From assembly GCA_963972105.1 (NCBI GenBank), contig CAXAVH010000021.1, forward strand, positions 1-31,003: a stretch of 31,003 bases of DNA, given 5' to 3'. Source of the stretch: NZQO01 sp002693605. Lineage in GTDB: Bacteria > Bacteroidota > Bacteroidia > Flavobacteriales > Flavobacteriaceae. Positions within the stretch are counted from its first letter, which is position 1; each line of letters begins with the position of its first letter. A program made the position numbers and the translations under genes. The notes below the pieces were generated by a model. That model had not been told where the DNA came from. It ran no database searches and worked only from the letters and a program-made list of their open reading frames with translations. Positions 1-8,186 of the stretch are shown here, in pieces.

Positions 1-301
1 AAAGGTAATGAAGCAAGCCAAAGGTTACTTTGGAAGACGTAAAAATGTATGGACAGTTGCCAAGAACGCTGTTGAAAAAGCAATGCAGTATTCGTACCGC
101 GACCGCCGTGCAAAAAAGAGAAACTTTAGATCCCTGTGGATTACCCGTATCAACGCGGGAGCAAGACAGCATGACATGTCTTACTCTAAGTTTATGGGCC
201 AGTTAAAAGCCAACGATATCGAATTGAACCGAAAGGTACTTGCCGATTTGGCGATGAACCACCCAGAAGCTTTCAAAGCAATCGTAGAGAAAGTAAAGTA
301 A
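1..301 (+). CDS. rplT: 50S ribosomal protein L20, 5'-truncated by window edge
   Basis: This is the C-terminal part of bacterial ribosomal protein bL20, which binds 23S rRNA early in large-subunit assembly. The reading frame is open to the left edge: codons for Lys-Val precede the first internal Met, as expected for the family's basic N-terminal segment, so the true start lies outside the window. About 97 residues from MKQAKGYFGRR onward are present, against roughly 114-118 in the complete protein. Family hallmarks include KNVWTVAKNAVEKA, the strongly basic YRDRRAKKRNFR, INAGARQHDMSYSKF and the end NHPEAFKAIVEKVK. It is probably the last gene of an infC-rpmI-rplT operon, because a clear terminator follows 30 bases after the stop. 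Confidence 0.97.
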   Translation, partial: KVMKQAKGYFGRRKNVWTVAKNAVEKAMQYSYRDRRAKKRNFRSLWITRINAGARQHDMSYSKFMGQLKANDIELNRKVLADLAMNHPEAFKAIVEKVK

Positions 302-330
302 GACTATAAACCTCATTATTTCGCTTTAAG

Positions 331-359
331 ACCGCTCCCCCTAAGGAGCGGTTTTTTTA
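331..359 (+). terminator. Rho-independent terminator after rplT
   Basis: An 8-bp GC-rich stem (ACCGCTCC at 331-338, GGAGCGGT at 345-352) with a 6-base loop is followed by a run of seven T. It ends the ribosomal protein operon. Confidence 0.9.
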
Positions 360-415
360 TTGGCAAAAATGTAGTACTTTGAAATCCACTTGACAGCCAT
401 AAAATCTTGCTAATT

Positions 416-1357
416 ATGCGCCCCATAGTACACTGGTTATGCTTAGCAGTTCTAGCCGTCTTACCCGCGCTGGCCCAACAGGAAACCGTAAAGAGCTACC
501 GCATAGATGACAACCAATTCTTGTACCTGCCACTTGGTAAAATTTCGTTTGCCGATTCTATAATCGAATTCAAGAAAGGTTCGCCAGCCGCCCTCGAAAA
601 GTACAGCGATGCCCCCCAGTGCCTGGATGAACCAAATTACAAGACGTATCGTGTAGGCAATTTCCTGTCTTTGGGCTGTAGCGGAAGTGTTACCGTTGCC
701 TTTACAGACAATGGATTCATGAATCTTCAGGGCGACGATTTGTATATTTTTGAAGTAGGCCCGTCGCGCGAGGCAGCTACGGTTGAAATTTCTGAAGACA
801 ACATAACTTGGCTCTATGCCGGGACCATTTCGGGAGGAAAATCGAGCATCGAACTGTCTGATGAAAGAATCGACTCCAATACCGTCTTCCATTATCTGCG
901 CATCATAGACGCCAAGGAACTCTGTAACAGCAAGAGTGCCGGAGCCGATATTGACGCCATTGCCGCCATTAACAGCGTGGTACGACTGAGCATAAATACA
1001 GATGTGCTGTTTGATGTCAATCAATTTTCCATAAAGAAATCTGCAAAGCAAACACTTTTAGTACTTGCCGCAGAAATCCTGAAAATAGACGAGGCAACCA
1101 TCGTCGTAGAGGGCCATACCGATAGCGATGGGGACGAGCAGCACAACATGGAACTATCAAGAAACAGGAGTATTGCGGTGATAGACCAGATTAGGGCGCA
1201 GCTTGGCTATGAAGCACCATACGATTATGTGGTGCGCGCCTTTGATGAATCTAAACCCAAGGTGGGGAACACGACTTCAAAAAATAAGCAGATCAATAGG
1301 CGGGTAGAGATAACGGTGCTCCCTCCAAACGGATATTACCAACCAGAAGAAAAGTAG
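416..1357 (+). CDS. Secreted protein with N-terminal beta-rich domain and C-terminal OmpA-like domain
   Basis: Probable cell-envelope protein of about 313 residues. A signal peptide (MRPIVHW, then a hydrophobic stretch ending near ALAQQ) points to export. Residues about 30-185 form a beta-rich domain with VTVAFTDNGF, DDLYIFEVGP, a WLYAGTISGG strand, FHYLRIID and a terminal GADIDAIAAI; this pattern resembles extracellular domains often fused to sorting or anchoring modules. Residues about 195-305 are an OmpA/MotB peptidoglycan-binding domain with VEGHTDSDGDEQHN, ELSRNRSIAVID and NKQINRRVEITVLPP. The ATG at 416 is preferred over an in-frame TTG at 407. The stop lies one base from the stop of the convergent gene, with no terminator between. 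Inferred role: tethering a surface or periplasmic beta-domain to peptidoglycan; its ligand is unknown. Confidence 0.82.
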   Translation: MRPIVHWLCLAVLAVLPALAQQETVKSYRIDDNQFLYLPLGKISFADSIIEFKKGSPAALEKYSDAPQCLDEPNYKTYRVGNFLSLGCSGSVTVAFTDNGFMNLQGDDLYIFEVGPSREAATVEISEDNITWLYAGTISGGKSSIELSDERIDSNTVFHYLRIIDAKELCNSKSAGADIDAIAAINSVVRLSINTDVLFDVNQFSIKKSAKQTLLVLAAEILKIDEATIVVEGHTDSDGDEQHNMELSRNRSIAVIDQIRAQLGYEAPYDYVVRAFDESKPKVGNTTSKNKQINRRVEITVLPPNGYYQPEEK

Positions 1358-1358
1358 A

Positions 1359-2618
1359 TTAGGTCTTTTGTTTCTGCTTCTTGGCAGCTGGAAAGAGGAC
1401 ATTGTTCAAGATCAATCGATAGCCGGGTGAATTTGGGTGCAAGGCAAGTTCGGTCTTCGCATCGCCCACCCGATGTTGGTAGTCTTCTGGGTCGTGCCCC
1501 CCATAAAAGGTAAAGAAACCCTTCCCCTTCACCCCGTGAATGTAACGCGCCTCCCCGTTGGATTTATTTTCTCCCATTACGAGGACATTCGCCTTAACCG
1601 TGTCCCGATCGTACGAAGTAGTTTGTCCCATAAAACCCTTCACCAAAGCGGTGTGGTTCTGAACCAACATAGTAGGAATTGGATCCCACTTGGCCGAATA
1701 ATCCATCAATGAAAAATAATCTACCTCCTTGGCAATACGACGTTTGGTGGTCATGTCGATCGAAGAAAATTCATAAACCATTGGGCTCCTCTCTAGGTTG
1801 AAATTCGTGAAGGCGAATGTTTTTCCAAAATCTATTTTTGATTGGTACCCCGGTTCGCTGGGGTCGCCATCGAACATCGGTTCGCAAATATCCACACCTT
1901 CGGCGGCAAGTGCAATGTCAAAGCTATCGGTCGCACTGCACATAGCGAACATAAATCCACCCCCAATCACATAATCCCGAATCTTTAACGCCACGTCCAA
2001 TTTCGCTTCGGATACCTTCCCGTATCCCAATTGGGACGCAAGCGCTTCTGCATTCGCCTTTTCCTCAATGTACCAGGGCGCCGCGCGATAGGCACGGTAA
2101 AACTTACCATATTGGCCGGTAAAATCTTCGTGGTGCAGATGTAGCCAGTCATAGAGCAATAATTGGTCGCTTAGCACCTCGGTATCGTAGACGGTGGTAT
2201 AAGGAATTTCGGCGTAAGTGAGCACCATCGTCACCGCATCGTCCCACGGCTGGTTGCCCTTGGGCGAATAGACCGCGATTTTCGGGGCTTTTTCCAGTAC
2301 TACCGCATCCATATTCTTTGCAGGACTGCTAATTTCCGAAAGTAATTGCTCGGTAAACGCATCGGAAATCACCTCGAACGAAACCCCCCGAATTTGGCAT
2401 TCCTTCCTAATTTCTTCGGCATCGGGCAACAAAAACGCACCGCCGCGATAGTTGAGCAACCATTTTACCTTTAGGTTCTTTTCCAAGGTCCAATAGGTAA
2501 TTCCGTAGGCTTTCAAATGCTCCTTCTGCCCTTCGGCGTCCATCGGAATAAGAATATAGGAAGCCGTCATCGGCGCTGTAATTATGAAAAAGAGGAAGAG
2601 GAAAATATACTTGAACAT
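1359..2618 (-). CDS. Conserved exported Bacteroidota protein, amidotransferase-like; often labelled 'asparagine synthetase B'
   Basis: A protein of about 419 residues with an N-terminal hydrophobic segment (residues 2-20), so exported or membrane anchored. Close relatives in Flavobacteriaceae are commonly named asparagine synthetase B, but I see no N-terminal Cys glutaminase motif and no PP-loop (SGGxDS) of true AsnB. Instead residues 219-232 read GGGFMFAMCSATDS, resembling the nucleophile-elbow region of class I amidotransferase or ThuA-like folds, with Cys227 as a candidate nucleophile. Other conserved-looking patches are LHLHHEDF (159-166) and FYGGHDPEDY near the C-terminus. The ATG at 2618 is preferred; an in-frame TTG lies 6 bases upstream. 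A weak -7 element (TATCTTTA, 2659-2666 on this strand) precedes it. Function unknown. Confidence 0.75.
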   Translation of the reverse strand: MFKYIFLFLFFIITAPMTASYILIPMDAEGQKEHLKAYGITYWTLEKNLKVKWLLNYRGGAFLLPDAEEIRKECQIRGVSFEVISDAFTEQLLSEISSPAKNMDAVVLEKAPKIAVYSPKGNQPWDDAVTMVLTYAEIPYTTVYDTEVLSDQLLLYDWLHLHHEDFTGQYGKFYRAYRAAPWYIEEKANAEALASQLGYGKVSEAKLDVALKIRDYVIGGGFMFAMCSATDSFDIALAAEGVDICEPMFDGDPSEPGYQSKIDFGKTFAFTNFNLERSPMVYEFSSIDMTTKRRIAKEVDYFSLMDYSAKWDPIPTMLVQNHTALVKGFMGQTTSYDRDTVKANVLVMGENKSNGEARYIHGVKGKGFFTFYGGHDPEDYQHRVGDAKTELALHPNSPGYRLILNNVLFPAAKKQKQKT

Positions 2619-2811
2619 ATTCAATCTGTAAGTTGTGGAGACCTGGTTTAGTAATTTTTAAAGATAACGACAAAAGTTGTTCCATATTGGTTATTTGGCC
2701 GAATTCTATGAAAGGATAAGGGCGTACGTACTGACTGACATATAAATTTAGATAACAGTTTTTTAGCACAATTTTATAATGAGGTTAACGGGTAGGGGAG
2801 GTTTCAGCCTT

Positions 2812-2819
2812 TACATTTG
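2812..2819 (+). promoter_or_regulatory. Bacteroidota -7 element before outer-membrane protein gene
   Basis: TACATTTG matches the TAnnTTTG -7 consensus exactly and lies 23 bases before the ATG at 2843. No convincing TTG -33 element is seen at 19-20 bases upstream. Confidence 0.6.
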
Positions 2820-2842
2820 ACCGAAACTAAAAAAATAATATT

Positions 2843-3430
2843 ATGAAGAAGCTATTAGTATCCTTAAGTTTTTTGTGTGCAATTGTAACTGCCCAGGCGC
2901 AGTCCGAATCTCTGTCATTTGATTTTGGAGCTCGCGGTGGTCTAAATTTATCGACCGTGACCGGAGACGATATTGAAAGCCCAGACAACCGGACCAGCTT
3001 CTACGCCGGCCTCGTGGCCGAAACTCCAATAACAGAGCGGTTTTCACTACAGGGAGAAGTTTTTTATTCTGGACAAGGCTACGATATTACGGAAGAGGAA
3101 AATGAACTGGACGCCGAATACCAATTGGGCTATATTCAAGTGCCCGTTTTGGCAAAGATCTACCTTATCGACGGGCTTAATATCCACGCCGGACCGCAAT
3201 TTGGCTTTAAGGTGTATGAGGAAATTGATTTTGAACCTCTTGATAACGGTGGAGATGTTGATACCGATGCGGTACAGGACTTCGACTTTCAGCTAACCTC
3301 GGGTCTTGAATATAAGTTTGATGGCGGGTTCTTACTTCAAGCTAGATATACATATGGCTTTTCTGAAGTTGTGGAAAATAGCAGCATTCACAACTCAGTA
3401 TTTTCGGCTGGCGTTGGTTACATGTTCTAA
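2843..3430 (+). CDS. Outer-membrane beta-barrel (porin-like) protein
   Basis: A small outer-membrane beta-barrel of 195 residues, of the OMP_b-brl_2 type common in Bacteroidota. It has a Sec signal peptide (MKKLLVSLSFLCAIVTAQAQ). The mature part opens with the family-typical FDFGARGGLNLSTVTGDD, then alternates amphipathic strands (YAGLVAETPI, LQGEVFYSGQGYD, GLNIHAGPQFGF, FLLQARYTYGF) and acidic loops. It ends in GVGYMF, a C-terminal aromatic residue as expected for BAM substrates. It has its own promoter and is closed by a bidirectional terminator, so it is probably monocistronic. Substrate or role is unknown; small barrels of this kind are usually structural or of undefined function. Confidence 0.88.
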   Translation: MKKLLVSLSFLCAIVTAQAQSESLSFDFGARGGLNLSTVTGDDIESPDNRTSFYAGLVAETPITERFSLQGEVFYSGQGYDITEEENELDAEYQLGYIQVPVLAKIYLIDGLNIHAGPQFGFKVYEEIDFEPLDNGGDVDTDAVQDFDFQLTSGLEYKFDGGFLLQARYTYGFSEVVENSSIHNSVFSAGVGYMF

Positions 3431-3441
3431 AGAATATTTAT

Positions 3442-3478
3442 TAAAAAAAAACCGCACTTTAAGGTGCGGTTTTTTTTA
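3442..3478. terminator. Bidirectional terminator between OMP gene and dnaB
   Basis: The stem ACCGCAC (3451-3457) / GTGCGGT (3464-3470) is flanked by an A-run on the left and a T-run on the right. It can terminate both the plus-strand OMP gene and minus-strand dnaB. Confidence 0.92.
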
Positions 3479-3490
3479 TTGCTTTAATTT

Positions 3491-5038
3491 CTAGAACGGT
3501 ACATCGTCGCTCGGGGAAAGGTCATCGTTCATAGAACTTCCAAAGGCCTCGCCCGGCGATGGCAAATTGCTCGTCCTAAAAGTATCATCGTTGGCGGCAT
3601 CATTCATGCTGCTGTGATACTCGCCACTATAATTAAATGTTTCCAGGTTTTCGAACTTACCGAGGTGACCCACGAATTTCAATCGTATTTCGTCCAGCCC
3701 TCCGTTACGGTGCTTGGCAACGATAAACTCGGCCTGGCCCTCCGTTGGCGTCCGCTCTTCGTCATCCCATTCATCAATCTTGTAATACTCCGGCCTGTAA
3801 ATAAACGAAACAATATCTGCATCCTGCTCAATTGCACCAGATTCACGTAGGTCGCTCAACAACGGGCGCTTGCTTCCACCCCGCGTCTCAACCGCACGCG
3901 ATAACTGTGAGAGAGCTATTACCGGAACATTCAGCTCTTTTGCAAGAGCTTTGAGGTTTCTGGAAATTGTGGAAATTTCCTGTTCGCGATTGCCGCCCTT
4001 TTGGCTCCCTCCAGCAGTCATTAACTGTAGGTAATCTATCATTATTAATTTAATACCGTGCTGCGACGAGAGTCGTCGCGCCTTTGCGCGGAGATCAAAA
4101 ATAGAGAGTGAGGGTGTATCGTCAATAAATAGCGGTGCCTTTTCCAGTCCCTTCACCTTTACGTTTAGTTGTTCCCACTCGTGTTTCTCTAGGTTTCCGG
4201 TACGTAACTTTTCCGAGGAAAGTCCAGTTTCCGAAGAAATGAGACGCGTAATTAACTGTACCGATGCCATCTCCAGGGAGAAAAACGCCACGGGTATATT
4301 ATGCTCAACGGCGATATTTCGCGCCATAGAAAGGGTTAGGGCGGTCTTACCCATACCCGGCCTGGCCGCGATGATTATTAAATCGCTGGGTTGCCAACCC
4401 GATGTTAGTTTGTCTACTTTTTCAAATCCAGAGGGAATTCCGGAAAGACCTTCCCGGTTCGCGATTTCCTCAATTTTTTTCTTCGCCTGGATAACTAGTT
4501 GCTGCGCGGTCTCTGAAGAGCGCTTGATGTTTCCTTGGGTAATTTCATATAATTTAGACTCGGCCGTGTCGAGCAGGTCGAAAACATCGGTCGTTTCATC
4601 GTAGGAATCTTCGATAATTTCGTTGGAGATTTTAATAAGGCTGCGCTGAATAAATTTCTGAAGAATAATTCGCGCGTGAAACTCGATATGCGCCGACGAG
4701 GATACTTTTTGGGTAAGCTGTACGAGGGTAAATTCGCCCCCAATTCGTTCCAACTTGGCATCTCGCTTTAATTGCGAAGAAACGGTTAATAAGTCTACCG
4801 GCTCACTGTTTTCGAACAGGGTATGAATAGCCTCAAAAATGTGCTGGTGCGCCTCCTTATAGAATACGTCGGCGTGTAGGATGTCGATGACCTCATCGAC
4901 CCCCTTCTTGTCGATCATCATCGCTCCTAACACAACTTCCTCTAAATCAATAGCTTGTGGCGGTAATTTTCCTTTTTCGAGAGAAATAACCTGCGAGGGG
5001 CGCGCTAGATAGCTTGAAGGAGCTTTCAATTTTTCCAT
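3491..5038 (-). CDS. dnaB: Replicative DNA helicase DnaB
   Basis: The hexameric 5'-3' helicase of the replication fork, 515 residues. The N-terminal DnaB domain (about 25-130) begins with PPQAIDLEEVVLGAMM. The RecA-like domain carries Walker A ARPGMGKT (225-232), the H1a-type stretch FFSLEM, Walker B LIMIDYLQLM (331-340), the QLSRAVE motif and the basic AKHRNGG arginine-finger region. The C-terminal ~40 residues are low complexity, contain SSMND twice, and end in SPSDDVPF, an acidic tip like that of single-stranded DNA-binding proteins. A minus-strand -7-like element TACATTCG lies a few bases before the ATG, suggesting a very short leader. accA lies 166 bases upstream on the same strand. Confidence 0.97.
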   Translation of the reverse strand: MEKLKAPSSYLARPSQVISLEKGKLPPQAIDLEEVVLGAMMIDKKGVDEVIDILHADVFYKEAHQHIFEAIHTLFENSEPVDLLTVSSQLKRDAKLERIGGEFTLVQLTQKVSSSAHIEFHARIILQKFIQRSLIKISNEIIEDSYDETTDVFDLLDTAESKLYEITQGNIKRSSETAQQLVIQAKKKIEEIANREGLSGIPSGFEKVDKLTSGWQPSDLIIIAARPGMGKTALTLSMARNIAVEHNIPVAFFSLEMASVQLITRLISSETGLSSEKLRTGNLEKHEWEQLNVKVKGLEKAPLFIDDTPSLSIFDLRAKARRLSSQHGIKLIMIDYLQLMTAGGSQKGGNREQEISTISRNLKALAKELNVPVIALSQLSRAVETRGGSKRPLLSDLRESGAIEQDADIVSFIYRPEYYKIDEWDDEERTPTEGQAEFIVAKHRNGGLDEIRLKFVGHLGKFENLETFNYSGEYHSSMNDAANDDTFRTSNLPSPGEAFGSSMNDDLSPSDDVPF

Positions 5039-5204
5039 TGAGCGAATGTAAATAAAATGTTAAGACGTAAGCGTTTTTAATTGGCTACGATGTTCACCGG
5101 TCTTCAACATTTGCATTGTTGAAAACTAACAAAAGTTGTTAATAAGATACAAAAATTATAGATGCGCAGAAAGCGCAAATCGCAATGCCTAGATATAGTT
5201 GAAG

Positions 5205-6158
5205 TTACCCCTTGAAGACACCCATCTCGGAATATTTTTCCATGCGCTGTGCCACGAGATCTTTGGGGGATAATTTTTTCAGGACATCGTATTCCTTTGA
5301 AATTGCATTGGCTACCGTGCTGAAGGTTTTGACACGGTCGCTGTGGGCCCCACCAAGCGGTTCTTTTACGATCTTATCGATTAGTTTCTGCTTTTTCATA
5401 TCGGCTGCGGTGAGCTTGAGGGCCTCGGCAGCCTGTTCCTTATATTCCCAGCTCCGCCACAAGATAGACGAGCAACTTTCAGGAGAAATAACCGAATACC
5501 AAGTGTTTTCCAACATGAGTACGGTATCGCCCACGCCAATGCCCAAGGCTCCGCCGCTAGCACCCTCGCCAATAATGACCACGATAATGGGTACCTGAAG
5601 ACGCGTCATTTCAAGAATATTCCGTGCAATGGCCTCTCCTTGTCCGCGCTCCTCGGCCTCGAGGCCTGGGTAGGCTCCAGGGGTATCGACAAATGTTACC
5701 ACGGGAACGTTAAACTTCTCTGCCGATTTCATTAGGCGCAGGGCCTTGCGGTACCCCTCTGGGTTGGCCATACCGAAATTTCGGTACTGGCGCGTCTTTG
5801 TGTTGTAGCCCTTTTGCTGCCCTATGAACATATAGCTCTGGTTGCCAATCTTACCGAGACCGCCCACCATAGCCTTGTCGTCCTTAAAATTCCTATCACC
5901 GTGCAACTCCAGAAAAGAGTCGCCACAAATTGCCTTTATATAGTCCATGGTATAAGGACGGTTGGGGTGGCGCGATAACTGCACACGCTGCCATGGCGTA
6001 AGGTTCTTGTATATTTCCTTTTTGGTTTCGTTGAGCTTCAATTCTATCTGCTTGCACGTATTGGTGACATCGACATCGCTTTCCTCACCAATTTGGCAGG
6101 CTTTCTCGTACTGTTCTTGCAAGTCTTTTATGGGCAGTTCAAAATCTAGATATTCCAT
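5205..6158 (-). CDS. accA: Acetyl-CoA carboxylase carboxyltransferase subunit alpha
   Basis: The alpha subunit of the carboxyltransferase, which with AccD moves the carboxyl group from carboxybiotin to acetyl-CoA, giving malonyl-CoA for fatty acid synthesis. At 317 residues it has the normal length. Diagnostic stretches include LTPWQRVQLSRHPNRPYT, ELHGDRNFKDDKAMVGGLG, MANPEGYRKALRLM, VTFVDTPGAYPGLEAEERGQ and GEGASGGALGIGVGD. The start MEYLDFELPIKDLQEQYE is typical. A perfect -7 element lies 35 bases upstream, so it can be transcribed apart from the tgt-permease-EamA group. The 166-base gap to dnaB holds no clear terminator, so read-through into dnaB is possible. Confidence 0.98.
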   Translation of the reverse strand: MEYLDFELPIKDLQEQYEKACQIGEESDVDVTNTCKQIELKLNETKKEIYKNLTPWQRVQLSRHPNRPYTMDYIKAICGDSFLELHGDRNFKDDKAMVGGLGKIGNQSYMFIGQQKGYNTKTRQYRNFGMANPEGYRKALRLMKSAEKFNVPVVTFVDTPGAYPGLEAEERGQGEAIARNILEMTRLQVPIIVVIIGEGASGGALGIGVGDTVLMLENTWYSVISPESCSSILWRSWEYKEQAAEALKLTAADMKKQKLIDKIVKEPLGGAHSDRVKTFSTVANAISKEYDVLKKLSPKDLVAQRMEKYSEMGVFKG

Positions 6159-6192
6159 AGTTGGTCCTATAGGTGTTTTTAGGCTTAGCCTA

Positions 6193-6200
6193 CAAAGATA
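6193..6200 (-). promoter_or_regulatory. -7 promoter element for accA
   Basis: On the minus strand this reads TATCTTTG, a perfect TAnnTTTG element 35 bases before the accA start codon. The -33 TTG is not clear. Confidence 0.65.
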
Positions 6201-6211
6201 AAATTTTGTTT

Positions 6212-7114
6212 TTAGCTATTGGGTAAACGCCTTTTTTTTCTTTCACGGGTAGTCTTAAGTATACCGTTGGCAATGACGGTTAGGAGGATCACGGCAGCCC
6301 CATGATAGAACTGCGGACTCATATTTTCAGCGTCACCCAAAATCCACAGGGCGAGTATGATACCGTACACCGGCTCTAGATTAATAGTGAGCATTACGGT
6401 GTAAGGGCTTAGCCAACGCATTACGTGCACTGAAGCAATAAATGCATAGGCCGTGCATACCGAGGCCAATACGAACAGAAACATCCAATCGCTTGAAGAA
6501 AGCGTGAAAAATGAAGCTGAAAAACTTCCGCTTATGGCAAGATATACGGTGATACAGAGCATTCCGAAGGAGAGCTCATAAAACGAAATGGCACTTGCGG
6601 GATATTTAATGGCAAACTTTCCGTTAATTACCGAGAATAATGCCCCTAGGAACGATGCACATAGCGCTAGGACAATGCCCAGCACGTAATCGGTTTCCAC
6701 CGTAAAAATGATATAGAGCCCAACCATTGCCAGGAGCCCGAAAAGAACCTCATACCCAACAACCTTACGCTTGTAGTATAACGGCTCCAACAAGGAAGTA
6801 AAGAAGGCGCCCGTCGATAAGATGGCTAGCGTTACTGAAACATTGGAGACCTTGATTGCCCCGAAGAAGGCGAGCCAGTGCAGTGCAATGATAAGGCCCG
6901 CCAGACAAAACCCCGCGATCGTTTTCTTCGGAAACCTGAGGTTAATCCTTGACATTTTAATATATATCAGGATAAATGCCGAGGCCAGGAGCATTCGGTA
7001 CCAAACCAGCGGAATGGCGTCTATGGAGATGAGCGCGCCCAGCACCGCCGTAAACCCCCAGATAAATACGATAAAATGTAAGTGGAGGTAATTGAGGGCT
7101 TTATCGTTTCGCAT
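6212..7114 (-). CDS. EamA/DMT-family transporter
   Basis: A drug/metabolite-superfamily permease of 300 residues with about ten membrane segments arranged as two EamA repeats. The first opens with LHFIVFIWGFTAVLGALI, and the second begins near VLGIVLALCASFLGALFSVING. The PYTVMLTINLEPVYGIILA stretch in the last third is typical of EamA exporters. The C-terminus is basic (KTTRERKKRR), as expected for a cytoplasmic tail. Its start overlaps the end of the upstream permease gene by 14 bases, indicating translational coupling within a tgt-permease-EamA operon. The substrate cannot be told from sequence; homologues export amino acids or small metabolites. Confidence 0.9.
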   Translation of the reverse strand: MRNDKALNYLHLHFIVFIWGFTAVLGALISIDAIPLVWYRMLLASAFILIYIKMSRINLRFPKKTIAGFCLAGLIIALHWLAFFGAIKVSNVSVTLAILSTGAFFTSLLEPLYYKRKVVGYEVLFGLLAMVGLYIIFTVETDYVLGIVLALCASFLGALFSVINGKFAIKYPASAISFYELSFGMLCITVYLAISGSFSASFFTLSSSDWMFLFVLASVCTAYAFIASVHVMRWLSPYTVMLTINLEPVYGIILALWILGDAENMSPQFYHGAAVILLTVIANGILKTTRERKKRRLPNS

Positions 7115-8180
7115 TTTTCAAGAGATAAATGGCCAAAATTCCGAAGATGATATTGGGAAACCAAGTGGCGACGAACGGTGAGAAATCGCTCTGCTCTGCC
7201 ATGGTGCCAAAAATCTTGTCGAAGAAAATATAGATCATTCCAATACCAATGCCTATGGCCAGGTTTACACCCATACCCCCGCGCCGTTTCATGGAGGATA
7301 CCGCCACTGCAATAACGGTGAGGATATATGCCGATACGGGCAAACTCCAACGCTTGTACTGTACCACCTCGTACCTATTAATGTAGGAGCTTCCGCGTCT
7401 TTTCTCGCGCTCGATGAAATCGCTGAGCTCGGTGAAATTGAGGGTTTCGGCAATATATTCAACCGGGGTGAGGTCTTCCAGCTCGAACGTAAAGGTAGTG
7501 TCTACGCGCTGGCGTGATTCAATAATATCGTCATGGTCGCCAATAGTTCGCTTTAGGTAATTATATAAGGTATAGGTACTATCGGCTTCATTATATACAA
7601 TGCGGTTGGCCGATATTTTGTAATCGAGCCTGTTTCCGTCGAAATGTTCTAGGGTAAAGTTATTGCCGGCCTTTTCCTTCACGTTGAAGTAGCTCACGTA
7701 AATGTAATCGTTGTCATTGATTTGCCGGAAGACATTGGTCTGGTTCCTGTCCTGTTTGCCTTTTTTCAGATAATCATACTTAAACTCGTTGAACCCCTTA
7801 CTTGCCATTGGCGCTAGGTACATTCCCATGATAAGTGCGCCGATGCACACGACGGTGGCCCCTATCATATACGGTCTCAAAAATCGATAGTAGGATACCC
7901 CGCTGCTCAAGAACGCAATAACCTCGGTATTGTTGGCAAGTTTTGAGGTGAACCAGATTACCGATAAAAAGAGGAATAGCGGAAAGAGCAGATTTGCGAA
8001 ATACACCGTAAAATCGAGATAGTACTTCACCACCTCAATAAGCGGCACCTCGTTTTCCAACATCTTGTCTATTTTCTCGGCTAGGTTTACCGTAATCCCT
8101 ATAGGTATAAACAGCAAGAGAAGCAGAATGAATGTGCCCAGGTATTTTTTCAGTATGTATCTATCTAAAATGCTAAGCAT
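7101..8180 (-). CDS. LptF/LptG-family permease
   Basis: An inner-membrane permease of the YjgP/YjgQ family, 359 residues. With the ATPase LptB this family extracts lipopolysaccharide from the inner membrane and passes it to LptC/LptA. N-terminal membrane segments begin in LSILDRYILKKYLGTFILL, a soluble beta-jellyroll periplasmic domain follows (about 130-260, including YIYVSYFNVKEKAGNN), and there are C-terminal membrane segments (YILTVIAVAVSSMKRRGG, LAIGIGIGMIYIFFDKI, ATWFPNIIFGILAIYLL). Whether it acts as LptF or LptG cannot be decided. It starts 6 bases after tgt and overlaps the EamA gene. Placement directly downstream of tgt fits a stable flavobacterial pair. Confidence 0.93.
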   Translation of the reverse strand: MLSILDRYILKKYLGTFILLLLLFIPIGITVNLAEKIDKMLENEVPLIEVVKYYLDFTVYFANLLFPLFLFLSVIWFTSKLANNTEVIAFLSSGVSYYRFLRPYMIGATVVCIGALIMGMYLAPMASKGFNEFKYDYLKKGKQDRNQTNVFRQINDNDYIYVSYFNVKEKAGNNFTLEHFDGNRLDYKISANRIVYNEADSTYTLYNYLKRTIGDHDDIIESRQRVDTTFTFELEDLTPVEYIAETLNFTELSDFIEREKRRGSSYINRYEVVQYKRWSLPVSAYILTVIAVAVSSMKRRGGMGVNLAIGIGIGMIYIFFDKIFGTMAEQSDFSPFVATWFPNIIFGILAIYLLKNAKR

Positions 8181-8186
8181 ACATCG

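Noticed and set aside
371..381. Possible promoter (GTACTTTG) before the OmpA-domain gene
   Set aside because: One fixed base is wrong and no TTG lies at 19-20 bases upstream; too weak to list as a feature.
461..1051. A 196-codon minus-strand frame opposite the OmpA-domain gene
   Set aside because: Shadow of a gene with signal peptide and OmpA domain; no promoter or recognisable motif of its own.
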